64,000 bases of DNA, taken from Thauera terpenica 58Eu. GTDB lineage: Bacteria > Pseudomonadota > Gammaproteobacteria > Burkholderiales > Rhodocyclaceae. The stretch is taken from assembly GCF_000443165.1 (NCBI RefSeq), contig NZ_ATJV01000001.1, positions 293,413 to 357,412 of the forward strand, given 5' to 3'. The position numbers and the translations under genes are program-made. The notes under the pieces were generated by a model. It was not told where the DNA came from and made no database searches. It saw only the letters and a program-made list of their open reading frames with translations. Of the stretch, positions 36,250 through 44,640 are shown in pieces; the first letter of the stretch is position 1, and each line of letters starts with the position of its first letter.

Positions 36250-36765
36250 TCAGAAGCTGCGCAGAACCTTGGTGTTGATGACGTCGCCGCTGAACGGATC
36301 GACATCGATCTTCACGCGCTGGCCTTGCGCATCGGTGGCTTCCATCTCGTAGCCGTCGCGCTCGCGCTCGATCTCCACGAGCTGGCTATAGCCGGAGGCT
36401 TCGACCTTGACTTGTGCCTGATGCAAGGTCAGCCAGGTGGCCTGGTGGGTGTCGGTATCCCCGGCCTTGTCACGCTTGACCTTGGTCTTGAGCACATCGC
36501 CGGTGAAGGGATCGACATCGATCTTCACCAGACGCCCTTGCGCATCGACCGCCTTGATCTCGTATTTGTCGTGATCACGCTCGAGCTCGGAGAGGTCGCG
36601 ATAGCCCATGGCTTCGACCTTGAGCTGGACTTCATGCACGCTGAGCCAGGGGGCCTGGGTGTTGCCGGCGATGTTGCTCTGAGCCATGACCGGGGCAAGG
36701 GCCGCTCCGCCGGCGACAATGACGGCGCTGAGGGCGAGGGTGGTGATGAGAGTTTGGGCACGCAT
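36250..36765 (-). CDS. Periplasmic protein with two PepSY domains
   Basis: A 171-residue exported protein with a signal peptide (LITTLALSAVIVAGGAALAPVMAQ) and two tandem PepSY modules of about 65 residues. Each ends in a near-identical VKIDVDPFTGDVLKTKV or VKIDVDPFSGDVINTKV motif. PepSY domains are thought to inhibit proteases or act as small periplasmic chaperone or sensor modules. AGGAG lies nine bases before the ATG. The two repeats differ enough to be an old duplication. No partner two-component system is adjacent, unlike many PepSY genes. Confidence 0.85.
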   Translation of the reverse strand: MRAQTLITTLALSAVIVAGGAALAPVMAQSNIAGNTQAPWLSVHEVQLKVEAMGYRDLSELERDHDKYEIKAVDAQGRLVKIDVDPFTGDVLKTKVKRDKAGDTDTHQATWLTLHQAQVKVEASGYSQLVEIERERDGYEMEATDAQGQRVKIDVDPFSGDVINTKVLRSF

Positions 36766-36995
36766 GATGGTTTCTCCTGTTGCAGTTGCTATGGCTGCGG
36801 CCTTTGCTTCGACCGTGGAGCCATGTTGCGCCGGGAGAGCTGAACGCATGCTGAACGCAAAATCGCCGATGTACGGGCGGCTGCAGCGGAGGCACCCAGC
36901 ATTGACTGAGGGCCGGAGGGCGCGCAAGGTGTTCCCGGCGAGATCACCGTCTCGTGGGCGCCTTGCTCTTACACCTCTCTGTGGGACCCGACCCA

Positions 36996-38054
36996 ATGAC
37001 TGCTCTCCCCTTGCACATGAAGGGCATACAACTCACCGGGCACGGCGGACCAGACAAGCTCGTGTTTCGCGACGACATACCGGCGCCCACACCCGGGCCG
37101 CGCGATGTGCTGATCAAGGTCAGTGCTGCAGGCGTGAACAACACCGACATCAACACCCGTATCGGCTGGTATTCCAAAACCGATGGTGACCGCAGCGACG
37201 CCAGCTGGAGCGGCGAAGGTCTTCACTTTCCGCGAATCCAGGGCGCGGATGCCTGTGGCAAGGTGCTTGCCGTGGGAGCGCAATCAGACCCCCGCCTGCT
37301 GCACAAACGGGTGCTGATCGAGCCTTGCCTTCAGGAGGCCGATGGCAAAGCGCTGGACCGGCCCTGGTACTTCGGATCCGAATGCGACGGCGGCTTTGCC
37401 GAATACACGGTGGTCGCCGCGCGGCATGCACATGCAATCGACAGTGCGCTGAGCGATGTGGAGCTGGCCTCCTTTCCCTGCTCTTACTCCACAGCGGAAA
37501 ACATGCTGACGCGAAGCAGCGTGAGCGCAAGCGACGTTGTGCTGATCACGGGCGCTTCGGGCGGCGTGGGTTCGGCTGCCATTCAACTGGCGAAAGCACG
37601 CGGAGCGCGGGTGATTGCCGTCACCTCACCATCAAAGGCGGAGGCATTGCTGGCCTTGGGTGCAGACCGGACGCTGGATCGGAACGATGATCTGGCGCAG
37701 GCATTGGGCAAAGACAGCGTGGATGTGGTGATCGACCTCGTGGCGGGTCCGCCATGGCCCAGCCTGCTCGATGTGCTCAAGCCGTTTGGCCGTTACGCCG
37801 TCGCCGGCGCCATCGGCGGCCCGATGGTGACACTGGATGTGCGAACGCTTTACCTCAAGGATCTGAGTCTGTTCGGATGCACGGTGCTGGGCGAAACCGT
37901 ATTTTCGAACCTGGTCCGGCGCATCGAGGCTGGCGACATCAAGCCACTCGTTGCCCAAACGTTTCGGCTCGATCAGATTCGCGACGCGCAAACGCAGTTC
38001 GAGACCAAGGCACACATTGGAAAACTGGTGATCACGATAGACACCGCCCGCTGA
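36996..38054 (+). CDS. Zinc-type alcohol dehydrogenase / quinone oxidoreductase family protein
   Basis: A 352-residue medium-chain dehydrogenase/reductase. It has the GroES-like N-terminal fold (VLIKVSAAGVNNTDINTRIGWY) and the NAD(P)-binding motif ITGASGGVGSAAIQLAK near residue 185. VIDLVAGPPW and LSLFGCTVLGE are typical of the quinone oxidoreductase branch. The catalytic-zinc cysteine and histidine of classical alcohol dehydrogenases are not clearly conserved (VNNTD instead of a CxxD site), so it is probably zinc-independent. ATG at 36996 has GGGA about ten bases upstream; a later ATG at 37017 is possible. alkA follows 53 bases later on the same strand. Confidence 0.87.
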   Translation: MTALPLHMKGIQLTGHGGPDKLVFRDDIPAPTPGPRDVLIKVSAAGVNNTDINTRIGWYSKTDGDRSDASWSGEGLHFPRIQGADACGKVLAVGAQSDPRLLHKRVLIEPCLQEADGKALDRPWYFGSECDGGFAEYTVVAARHAHAIDSALSDVELASFPCSYSTAENMLTRSSVSASDVVLITGASGGVGSAAIQLAKARGARVIAVTSPSKAEALLALGADRTLDRNDDLAQALGKDSVDVVIDLVAGPPWPSLLDVLKPFGRYAVAGAIGGPMVTLDVRTLYLKDLSLFGCTVLGETVFSNLVRRIEAGDIKPLVAQTFRLDQIRDAQTQFETKAHIGKLVITIDTAR

Positions 38055-38107
38055 GTCAATCAAGCCGCTGGCAGCGCATGCGTCGCGCCCCATCCCGAGT
38101 ACCCCCA

Positions 38108-39007
38108 ATGCCCACCCTTTTGTCCTACACCCTCACCCTGCCGCCCGCCTTCCGCCCCGGCGACATTCTCGCCTTCCACCGCCGCGACGCGCAGGAAGTC
38201 GCCGAGGCGGTACGTGAGGCGTCCTTGCGCAAGGGTCTGGTCTGGAACGGACTTCCGGGGTGCCTGGAGTTGCACTTCCAGTCAGGTCGGGCGGACGCTA
38301 CATTGACGATAGACGGCGCGGCGGGCGCGGGGTGCGCGGCACGCCTCGAAGCCATAGTGCAGCGCATGCTGGGTCTGACCCAGGACATCGAAGCCTTCGA
38401 ACACCAGCATCGCCACCACCCGCAGGTGGGCGCGTTGATCGCCCGCCAGACGGGCTTGCGTGTGGCGCTCGCGGCGACGCCGTTCGAGGCCTTGACCTGG
38501 GCGGTCGCCGGGCAGCAGATCAGCCTGGGCGCGGCAGTTTCGCTGCGGCGCAAGCTGATTCTGGCGACGGGCGTGCGCCACTCGTCCGGCCTCATGTGCT
38601 ACCCGGACGCGGAGCGGATCAAGGCGCTGTCGATGGATAGCTTGCGCGCCGCGGGCTTTTCCGCCGCCAAGGCGAACACCTTGCTCACCCTCGCCCGCCT
38701 GGTGGCGGACGGCGAGTTGCCGCTCGACGCATGGCTGCAGACGCTCCCGGTCGACGCCATCCGCGAACAGCTGTTGAGCGTGCGCGGCATCGGCCCGTGG
38801 ACGGTCGCTTACGCGCTGTTGCGCGGTTTCGGCTGGATGGACGGTTCACTGCATGGCGATGCGGCCGTGCGCCGAAACCTGCAGACCGTGCTGGGTGTGG
38901 AGGAGAAGATCAGCGAGAACGATGCGCGCGCCTGGCTCGCCGCGTTCTCGCCGTGGCGCGCGCTGCTTGCCGCGCACCTGTGGGCGCAAAGTGCCGCAGC
39001 TCCGTGA
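38108..39007 (+). CDS. alkA: DNA-3-methyladenine glycosylase II (AlkA type)
   Basis: A 299-residue base-excision repair enzyme that removes alkylated purines. It has the N-terminal AlkA domain (TLTLPPAFRPGDILAFHRRD), the PFEALTWAVAGQQIS helix, the helix-hairpin-helix LLSVRGIGPWTVAYALLRGF (about residues 225-244) and the catalytic aspartate in LHGDAAVRR. Length matches the family. No ada gene is adjacent, so adaptive-response control is not evident. Its last bases abut a broken toxin gene on the opposite strand, so that remnant may have been cut by the recombination that placed alkA here. Confidence 0.9.
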   Translation: MPTLLSYTLTLPPAFRPGDILAFHRRDAQEVAEAVREASLRKGLVWNGLPGCLELHFQSGRADATLTIDGAAGAGCAARLEAIVQRMLGLTQDIEAFEHQHRHHPQVGALIARQTGLRVALAATPFEALTWAVAGQQISLGAAVSLRRKLILATGVRHSSGLMCYPDAERIKALSMDSLRAAGFSAAKANTLLTLARLVADGELPLDAWLQTLPVDAIREQLLSVRGIGPWTVAYALLRGFGWMDGSLHGDAAVRRNLQTVLGVEEKISENDARAWLAAFSPWRALLAAHLWAQSAAAP

Positions 39008-39110
39008 CGGATCGCCTTCACCGCGCGTTGGACTGCAGCGTGATCCATCACGAGAAAACGATTCAAGCGGACCCTGCCAGCGACTGTATCGACCAGATCA
39101 GTCGCGGCAT
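39004..39110 (-). pseudogene. ParE-type toxin remnant, frameshifted and truncated
   Basis: On the minus strand an ATG at 39110, sharing one base with the antitoxin stop, begins MPRLIWSIQSLAG and meets a stop at 39063-39065. In a different frame the match resumes as VRLNRFLVMDHAAVQRAVKA then IRHG, ending at the alkA stop. Joined, this is the N-terminal third of a ParE/RelE-fold toxin (family pattern: a start in MPRLIWS, then RLYRFL, then RAVKAIR). The gene therefore has a frameshift near 39070 and has lost its C-terminal part with the catalytic/gyrase-binding region. It cannot make toxin. Confidence 0.65.
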
Positions 39111-39298
39111 CAGATGTGCGCTCGGGGCGGCTCCACTTCGTTACCAAGCTCCAGTTCGCCCAGCCAGACATCCGCCTCGGCGCCAGTGACATGCAGTCCC
39201 GTGCTCTGATAATGTTCCCAAGCGTCGAGCGCTTCCTTGCGGACGACCTCGCGCTGCTCTTCCCGTGTCACATACCGTTCCATGGCCTCGCCCATCAT
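39110..39298 (-). CDS. ParD/CopG-like antitoxin, orphan
   Basis: About 62 residues. The C-terminal part ALDAWEHYQSTGLHVTGAEA then DVWLGELELG, ending in PPRAHI, matches the CopG/ParD-type antitoxins encoded just before ParE toxins. The stop overlaps the start of the broken toxin gene by one base, the standard toxin-antitoxin layout. The start is uncertain: ATG at 39298, 39295 or 39283, none with a clear ribosome binding site. With its toxin inactivated it may persist as an autoregulator, neutralise a related toxin elsewhere, or be decaying. Confidence 0.65.
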   Translation of the reverse strand: MMGEAMERYVTREEQREVVRKEALDAWEHYQSTGLHVTGAEADVWLGELELGNEVEPPRAHI

Positions 39299-39371
39299 CA
39301 GCACACCGGACGACGGTGCGGGTCAACCAGCTTGCGAACATGCGCCCTCAACGTCAAGTCGTAGCTCACCC

Positions 39372-42300
39372 TCACTTCACCCCCCGCAAGCGCACCCGAC
39401 TGCCCCGCAGCCCGGGCACCACCTCGATCGCGACATCGATCTGCTGCTTCATCTCCTCGACGTGCGAGATCACGCCCACCGTGCGGCCGCGTTCTTGCAG
39501 GTCGATCAGAGCCTTCATCGCCATGTCGAGCGATTCGAGGTCGAGGCTGCCAAAGCCCTCGTCGATGAACAAGGTGTCGAGCTGCACACCGCCGGCGTAG
39601 GCCTGGACCACGTCGGACAGGCCGAGCGCGAGCGAGAGCGAGGCCATGAAGCCTTCGCCGCCGGACAGGGTGCTGGCCGGGCGGTTGCGGCCGGTGTATT
39701 CGTCGAAGACTTCCAGATCGAGGCCGGCGGCGCGGCGCGCGTCGGCAACGTCCTCGCGGCGCTGCAGCTGGTAGCGACCGCGACTCATGGCGGACAGGCG
39801 CACTGAAGCGGCGCGCAGCACGTCATCCAACAGGGCAGCGAGCACGTAGCGCTGAAAGGTGAGATTGCGGCCGTTGTTGCCGTTGGCGATGTCGGACAAG
39901 TGGCCGACGACAGCGTACTCGGCCTCGATGGCGCCGGATTCGTGCGCGATTTCGTCGAGGCGGGCGAGCGTGTCGGTGAGCGTGGCGAGCGCAGCCTGCG
40001 CGCGTCCCAGTTCGGCGAGCACGGACTCGAGCTGTTCGCGACTTGCCGTGGCTGCGCCATCGAGCAGCGCCAGGTCGGGGCGGACGAGGCCGACGACGCC
40101 TTGCGCCGCGCGTGCAGCACGCTCGCGGGCGGCGGCCAGGCGGTCATCGGCAGCGCGCAGTGCAGCCTCGAGCGCGGTGAACTGCGTGGGCGGCAGCAGG
40201 GCCGCGCGCCAGGCGGCTTCAGCCGCGGCAAGCTCTGCAGTGGCGCGGTGGGAGGAGTCGTCTGGCGATGAGTGCGACCCTTCGCCTGCAGCCAGCGCCG
40301 CGCTCGAATCGGCGGTCGGCGTCGGCCAGAAGCCCGCGCCTTGCAAGGCCTCGGCAAACTGCTGGCAGGCGTCCTCGACGCGCAGCGCCGCCGCCTGCAC
40401 AGCTTCGGCCAGCGTGGCGTGCTGGGCGCGGCGGGCCGCGTCGAGGCTGGCGGCTTCATGGTGAGCGGACTGGGCTTGCTGCAATGCCTGCTCAAGTTGC
40501 TGCTGGGTAGCGTGCGCGGATGCGATGGCGGTCTGCAGCGCGGCCGGAGTGCGCAAGGCTTCGGGCACGCCGGCACGGCGCTCTTCGGCCAAACCTCGTG
40601 CTGTGCGGGCGGCGCTGGCGGCTTCGGCAGACTGCTGACGGGCGTGCTCGCAGGTGGTCACTGCGCTGGCAAGTTCGCTCTCGGCCGCCTGCAACTGCGT
40701 GCGCAGCGGCGTGAGCTCGGCTGCGGCGGCGCGTGCGGCTTCCAGCTGACGGCGCAAGACTGCGGGTGAAGCGGCGGCGGCGGCTCCTGCACCTGCAGCC
40801 ACATCCACGACCGCGGACGGGGATTCGGGTGCGCCAGCCGTCTTGCCCTGCGCCGCGTCTGCGTGCTGTTTACTGACTGAATCGGCGTCAGACTGCAGCG
40901 CCGCTTCACGGGTGGCGATTTCCGCAGCGGCGGTGGCGCGCACCAGCTCAGCGGCATTGAGCGTGCGCCGCGCCTCTTCCAGCGCCACCTCGGCCGCACG
41001 CGCACGCTCGGCCGCAAGCTGCAGCGCCTGATCCGTGGGCAGTTCGCCCTCGTGCTGCGCCGGCGCCGGGTGAGCGCTGCTGCCGCACACCGGGCAGCCC
41101 TCGCCCTCGTGCAGATGGCGCGCGAGGATGGCGGCCTGGGCCTGGCGCCAGTGGCGGTCGAGTTCGGCAAGCGCAGTGCGAGCGCCGGTCAAGGCCTGCT
41201 GTGCGGCGTCGAAGACCTGCCTGGCCTTGGCTTCTGCCGCCTGGCGGAGGGCGAGCTGCTGGCTGGCACGCTGCAGCGCAGCCTGCGCTTGGGCGCGCGC
41301 TTCGGCCTGTTGCAGGCGCAGCGTCAGCGTGCCGACATCAGCCGCCAGCGGCTGCAAGCTGTCGATGCGCGCGAGCAGCGCGGCGCGGCGGGTGAGCAGC
41401 GCCTCATGTCGCGCCAGCGCTGCGGCGAGCGCCTTGGCAGCGGCCGCGGCTTCGGTCTCGCAGCGGGTGGCGTCGGTTTCAGCCTGGGCGAGGCGGGTGA
41501 CGGCTTCCGCCAGCGCTTCCAGGCGCATGCGTTCGCGCTGGGCGGCATCGCGCTCTGCGCCGCGCGCAGTCTCGGCGCGCAGCGCGGCTGCGGTGAGGGT
41601 GAGACGACGGGCGGCTTCGGCCGCGTCCTGGCGCGCTTGTGCTGCGCGCTGCTGTGCATCAAGCGCGCCACGGCGCGCGGCGGCGAGGGCCTTGTCGGCG
41701 GGCAGCAGCTGTTGCGCGCGGCCGGCCTGGGCCAGTTGCACACGCTGAGCTTCGACTTCGCCCCTGCCGGCTTCCAGCGCCTGTAGCGCAGCGCTGGCGT
41801 TGGCGGCCTCGACGAACTGCACGTCGATGGCTTGCCCTTGCTGCAGCGCAGCGCGCGCAGCGGCATCCTGCGCCCGCACGCGCTGCACGTCCTCACTCAG
41901 TGCGCCCAGCGCAGTGTGCACGCTGACACGCTCGGCGATGAGCGCATCCACACTGGCGGCACCGGCCTGGTCGAGCAGGGTCTGACGCCGCAACCTGGCC
42001 TTGTCGGCGCGCTCGCGCAGGACGGCGGCCTCGGCCTTCAGTGCATCCTGCACGCGCTTGTAGGCCGCGGTGCCGAACAGGGTTTCGAGGATGCGTTCGC
42101 GCTCGGCCGAGCTGGCGGCGAGCAGCTTGCGGAACTGGCCTTGCGGCAGCAGCACGACCTGGCGGAACTGTTCGGCCTTGAAGCCGAGCAAGTCTTCAAT
42201 GAGCGCGCTGACCTCGGTGGTCTTGTGCGCCAGTGGCGACCAGGTCTCGCCGTCGGTGTCCAGACGCGACAGCTCGGCCTTGGCCAGCACCTTGACCAGC

Positions 42301-42620
42301 TTGTCGCCGCGCAGCGCGGCGCGCTCCTGCTCGGGCACGCGGCGCACGCGGTAGCGCCGTTCGCCGAGCGCGAACTCGAATTCGAGCTCGGTCTGCAGCG
42401 CGACGTCGGCATGGTGGCTGCGCATCTCGCGCGCGCTGCGCTCGCCGCCCGAGGTGTCGCCATAGAGCGCGTAAGTGATGCCGTCGAGGATGGAGGTCTT
42501 GCCCGCGCCGGTGGGGCCGGAGATCAGGAACAGCGCGCCCGGCGGCAGCCGGGTGAAGTCGACTTCCTCGCGCTCGGCGAAGGGGCCGAAGGCCTGCAGG
42601 ATCAGTTTGAGCGGCTTCAT
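39372..42620 (-). CDS. sbcC: SbcC, Rad50-like ATPase of the SbcCD nuclease
   Basis: A 1082-residue SMC-type ATPase partner of SbcD, which cuts DNA hairpins and protein-blocked ends. The N-terminal half ATPase has Walker A SGPTGAGKTS near residue 38 and the LPQGQFRKLL Q-loop. A long alanine/glutamate-rich coiled coil follows, interrupted by the zinc hook CPVCGSSAHP near residue 507. The C-terminal half has STLSGGEGFMASLSLALGLS (signature) and LDTLFIDEGFGSLD (Walker B). The start overlaps the sbcD stop (ATGA). The coiled coil has low-complexity alanine tracts, as expected at high G+C. Confidence 0.95.
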   Translation of the reverse strand: MKPLKLILQAFGPFAEREEVDFTRLPPGALFLISGPTGAGKTSILDGITYALYGDTSGGERSAREMRSHHADVALQTELEFEFALGERRYRVRRVPEQERAALRGDKLVKVLAKAELSRLDTDGETWSPLAHKTTEVSALIEDLLGFKAEQFRQVVLLPQGQFRKLLAASSAERERILETLFGTAAYKRVQDALKAEAAVLRERADKARLRRQTLLDQAGAASVDALIAERVSVHTALGALSEDVQRVRAQDAAARAALQQGQAIDVQFVEAANASAALQALEAGRGEVEAQRVQLAQAGRAQQLLPADKALAAARRGALDAQQRAAQARQDAAEAARRLTLTAAALRAETARGAERDAAQRERMRLEALAEAVTRLAQAETDATRCETEAAAAAKALAAALARHEALLTRRAALLARIDSLQPLAADVGTLTLRLQQAEARAQAQAALQRASQQLALRQAAEAKARQVFDAAQQALTGARTALAELDRHWRQAQAAILARHLHEGEGCPVCGSSAHPAPAQHEGELPTDQALQLAAERARAAEVALEEARRTLNAAELVRATAAAEIATREAALQSDADSVSKQHADAAQGKTAGAPESPSAVVDVAAGAGAAAAASPAVLRRQLEAARAAAAELTPLRTQLQAAESELASAVTTCEHARQQSAEAASAARTARGLAEERRAGVPEALRTPAALQTAIASAHATQQQLEQALQQAQSAHHEAASLDAARRAQHATLAEAVQAAALRVEDACQQFAEALQGAGFWPTPTADSSAALAAGEGSHSSPDDSSHRATAELAAAEAAWRAALLPPTQFTALEAALRAADDRLAAARERAARAAQGVVGLVRPDLALLDGAATASREQLESVLAELGRAQAALATLTDTLARLDEIAHESGAIEAEYAVVGHLSDIANGNNGRNLTFQRYVLAALLDDVLRAASVRLSAMSRGRYQLQRREDVADARRAAGLDLEVFDEYTGRNRPASTLSGGEGFMASLSLALGLSDVVQAYAGGVQLDTLFIDEGFGSLDLESLDMAMKALIDLQERGRTVGVISHVEEMKQQIDVAIEVVPGLRGSRVRLRGVK

Positions 42621-43792
42621 GCGTGGCGTGCCTCCAGCTCCAGGCCTTCGACGATGCGCTCCAGCGTCGCGCGCCCGGCCGCATCGAGCGCCACGCCGGT
42701 GGTTTCCTGGTGAAAGCTGGCAAACAGGTCGGCGATGCGCACGCGACGGTGGTCGCCGTCGGCGCGCCCGGGGCCGTGTCCGGTGAGCGCGGGGCGCTCG
42801 ATGGCGAGCGCGTTGGGATAGGCGCTGCGCAGCTTGCCCATGGCGTCGAGCAGCGCGCCACTGTCGGTGAGGCGGGCGAGGATGTAGTCGTCGCGCCCGC
42901 GATCGGCCGCCGCCGCAGCGAGGATGGCATCGAGCTCGCCGCTGACGATGCGCAGGTCCCGACGCGGCGTCAAGGCGATGCGCTCGACGGTGCACGCCCC
43001 ATTGGCGTCGAGTTCGACCAGATTGACCGACTTGCTGTGATCCGCTTCCGAAAACGAGTACTTGAGCAGTGAGCCGGAATACTGGATGCGCGCCTCGCCC
43101 ACCTGCTGCGGGCGGTGCAAGTGGCCGAGCGCGACATAGTCGAAGCCGTCGAACAGCGCGGCTGAAACCGCGCCGCTGCCACCGACCGACAAGGGTCGCT
43201 CGGACTCGCTTTCACTGCCACCGAGCACGAAGGCGTGCGCCACCACCACGCTGCGCGCACCAGCCGGGTGAGCAGCGCGTGCGGCACGCAATTGGGCGGC
43301 GAGTGCCGCCTGATGCGAGTCGATGAGGGCTGCAGCGCTGTCGTCCTCACTGCGCAGCGTGCCGCCCAGAGCGGCGCGCACCACGGCGGGCTCGACGTAG
43401 GGCAGCGCATGAATCGCCACCGCGCCATGGGCGTCGTGCAGCACCACGGCTTGCGCCTGCGCGTCCACCACGCCACGCACGCTCAGCCCCGCGCCGCCCA
43501 GCAGGCTGGCACCAAAGGCCAGTCGATCGGGGCCGTCGTGGTTGCCAGCGATCATCACCACCGGGATGCGCAGGCCCTGCACCAGCTCGGTCAACACCAG
43601 ATCGAGCAGGCGCACGGCCTCGGCCGGCGGCACCGAGCGGTCGTAGATGTCGCCTGCCAGCAAGATGGCGTCCGGTCGCAACTCGGCGGCAAGGCGGACG
43701 AACTCACGCAACAGATGGGCCTGGTCTTCGAGCAGGGAGACGCCGTGATGAACGCGGCCGAGATGCCAGTCGGCAGAGTGTAGAAATCGCAT
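42617..43792 (-). CDS. sbcD: SbcD, Mre11-like nuclease subunit
   Basis: A 391-residue calcineurin-like metallophosphoesterase, the nuclease subunit of SbcCD. Metal-binding motifs are all present: HSADWHLGR (residues 5-13), LAGDIYDR, IAGNHDGPDR and later VVAHAFVLGG, with YVALGHLHRPQ closing the site. The C-terminal capping region follows. The ATG at 43792 gives the usual start MRFLHSADWHLG. It is the first gene of the two-gene sbcDC operon and overlaps sbcC by four bases. Confidence 0.95.
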   Translation of the reverse strand: MRFLHSADWHLGRVHHGVSLLEDQAHLLREFVRLAAELRPDAILLAGDIYDRSVPPAEAVRLLDLVLTELVQGLRIPVVMIAGNHDGPDRLAFGASLLGGAGLSVRGVVDAQAQAVVLHDAHGAVAIHALPYVEPAVVRAALGGTLRSEDDSAAALIDSHQAALAAQLRAARAAHPAGARSVVVAHAFVLGGSESESERPLSVGGSGAVSAALFDGFDYVALGHLHRPQQVGEARIQYSGSLLKYSFSEADHSKSVNLVELDANGACTVERIALTPRRDLRIVSGELDAILAAAAADRGRDDYILARLTDSGALLDAMGKLRSAYPNALAIERPALTGHGPGRADGDHRRVRIADLFASFHQETTGVALDAAGRATLERIVEGLELEARHA

Positions 43793-44027
43793 GCGAAATT
43801 ACCAGAAGAGAAAACGGCAGCAACAGTAGGGCGTAATCGGGTACGCAGAGGGTGATGGCAGCGACGCTGGGAAGCATCGAGCGCAGAGGCACTGACGGAA
43901 TCGTCCTACAGCGTTATCCGCACTATCGGACATTCTTTTGCTGGCGCCGAGGATACATTTGAATTGCATCTGGCAGGCAGGGAACGCCTCCCCGCCGCAG
44001 ACAACCAAAAACGCCCAGGAGCGCACC

Positions 44028-44339
44028 ATGAAAAATACCGCCGTCACTCTCGCCCTATCGGGTCTACTCGCCTTCACCGCAGTCGGTTGCGCTGTCACCC
44101 GTGATCAATCCACCGTCGGCGAATATGTCGATGACACCACCGTGACCACCCGCGTCAAGGCCAAGCTCGCCGAAAATCCGACCGTATCGGCGATGTCGAT
44201 CAGCGTCGAGACACTGAAAGGCACCGTGCAGTTGTCGGGCTTTGCCAAGAGCGCCGCAGAACGCAACATGGCCGGCGACCTCGCACGCAACACCTCAGGG
44301 GTGAAGGCAGTCAAGAACGACATCGTGATTCGTCCGTAA
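44028..44339 (+). CDS. BON-domain lipoprotein
   Basis: A 103-residue predicted lipoprotein (signal LALSGLLAFTAVGCA, Cys at residue 24) carrying one BON domain of about 65 residues: DDTTVTTRVKAKLAENPTVS, then ISVETLKGTVQLSGFAKS and the closing VKAVKNDIVIRP. BON domains bind phospholipid and occur in OsmY and DolP-like envelope-stress proteins. It is monocistronic, followed by an intrinsic terminator. It opens a neighbourhood rich in stress-type genes (CsbD, DUF1328, phosphorelay), so control by envelope or osmotic stress is a reasonable inference. Confidence 0.88.
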   Translation: MKNTAVTLALSGLLAFTAVGCAVTRDQSTVGEYVDDTTVTTRVKAKLAENPTVSAMSISVETLKGTVQLSGFAKSAAERNMAGDLARNTSGVKAVKNDIVIRP

Positions 44340-44365
44340 GCGGGGCCACGACACCACGGTAGAAC

Positions 44366-44386
44366 GGGGGAGCGATCCCCCTTTTT
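44366..44386 (+). terminator. Intrinsic terminator after the BON lipoprotein gene
   Basis: GGGGG, a six-base loop and CCCCC, followed by five T, 27 bases after the stop codon. The rest of the 301-base gap to the kinase gene (44340-44640) has no supported gene; it should hold the kinase promoter, which I could not identify. Confidence 0.8.
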
Positions 44387-44640
44387 CACGTTCACGCTTT
44401 GCTCGCCATGCCCGGCGCGGAGCGTAAATTGACACGGCTGCAAGTTCGTCGGCGCACTCGTTCTCCGCGACGAGCTTGGGCGCTGAACGTGGGAAAGCAG
44501 TAGGCATCGTGTCAGCTAACACCTATTTACACCCTTGCGGAACCATTCCACGCCTGCACTCGCCCATCCTTTGGCAACATTCGGCATCGGGGCCGTGTGT
44601 GTTCCGACACCCTGCATCGCCCCTGCTCTGGAGAGCTGCC

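Noticed and set aside
39369..43792. Possible defence system around the SbcC-like ATPase
   Set aside because: The nuclease partner and zinc hook identify standard housekeeping sbcDC; no other defence gene is adjacent apart from the decayed toxin-antitoxin remnant.
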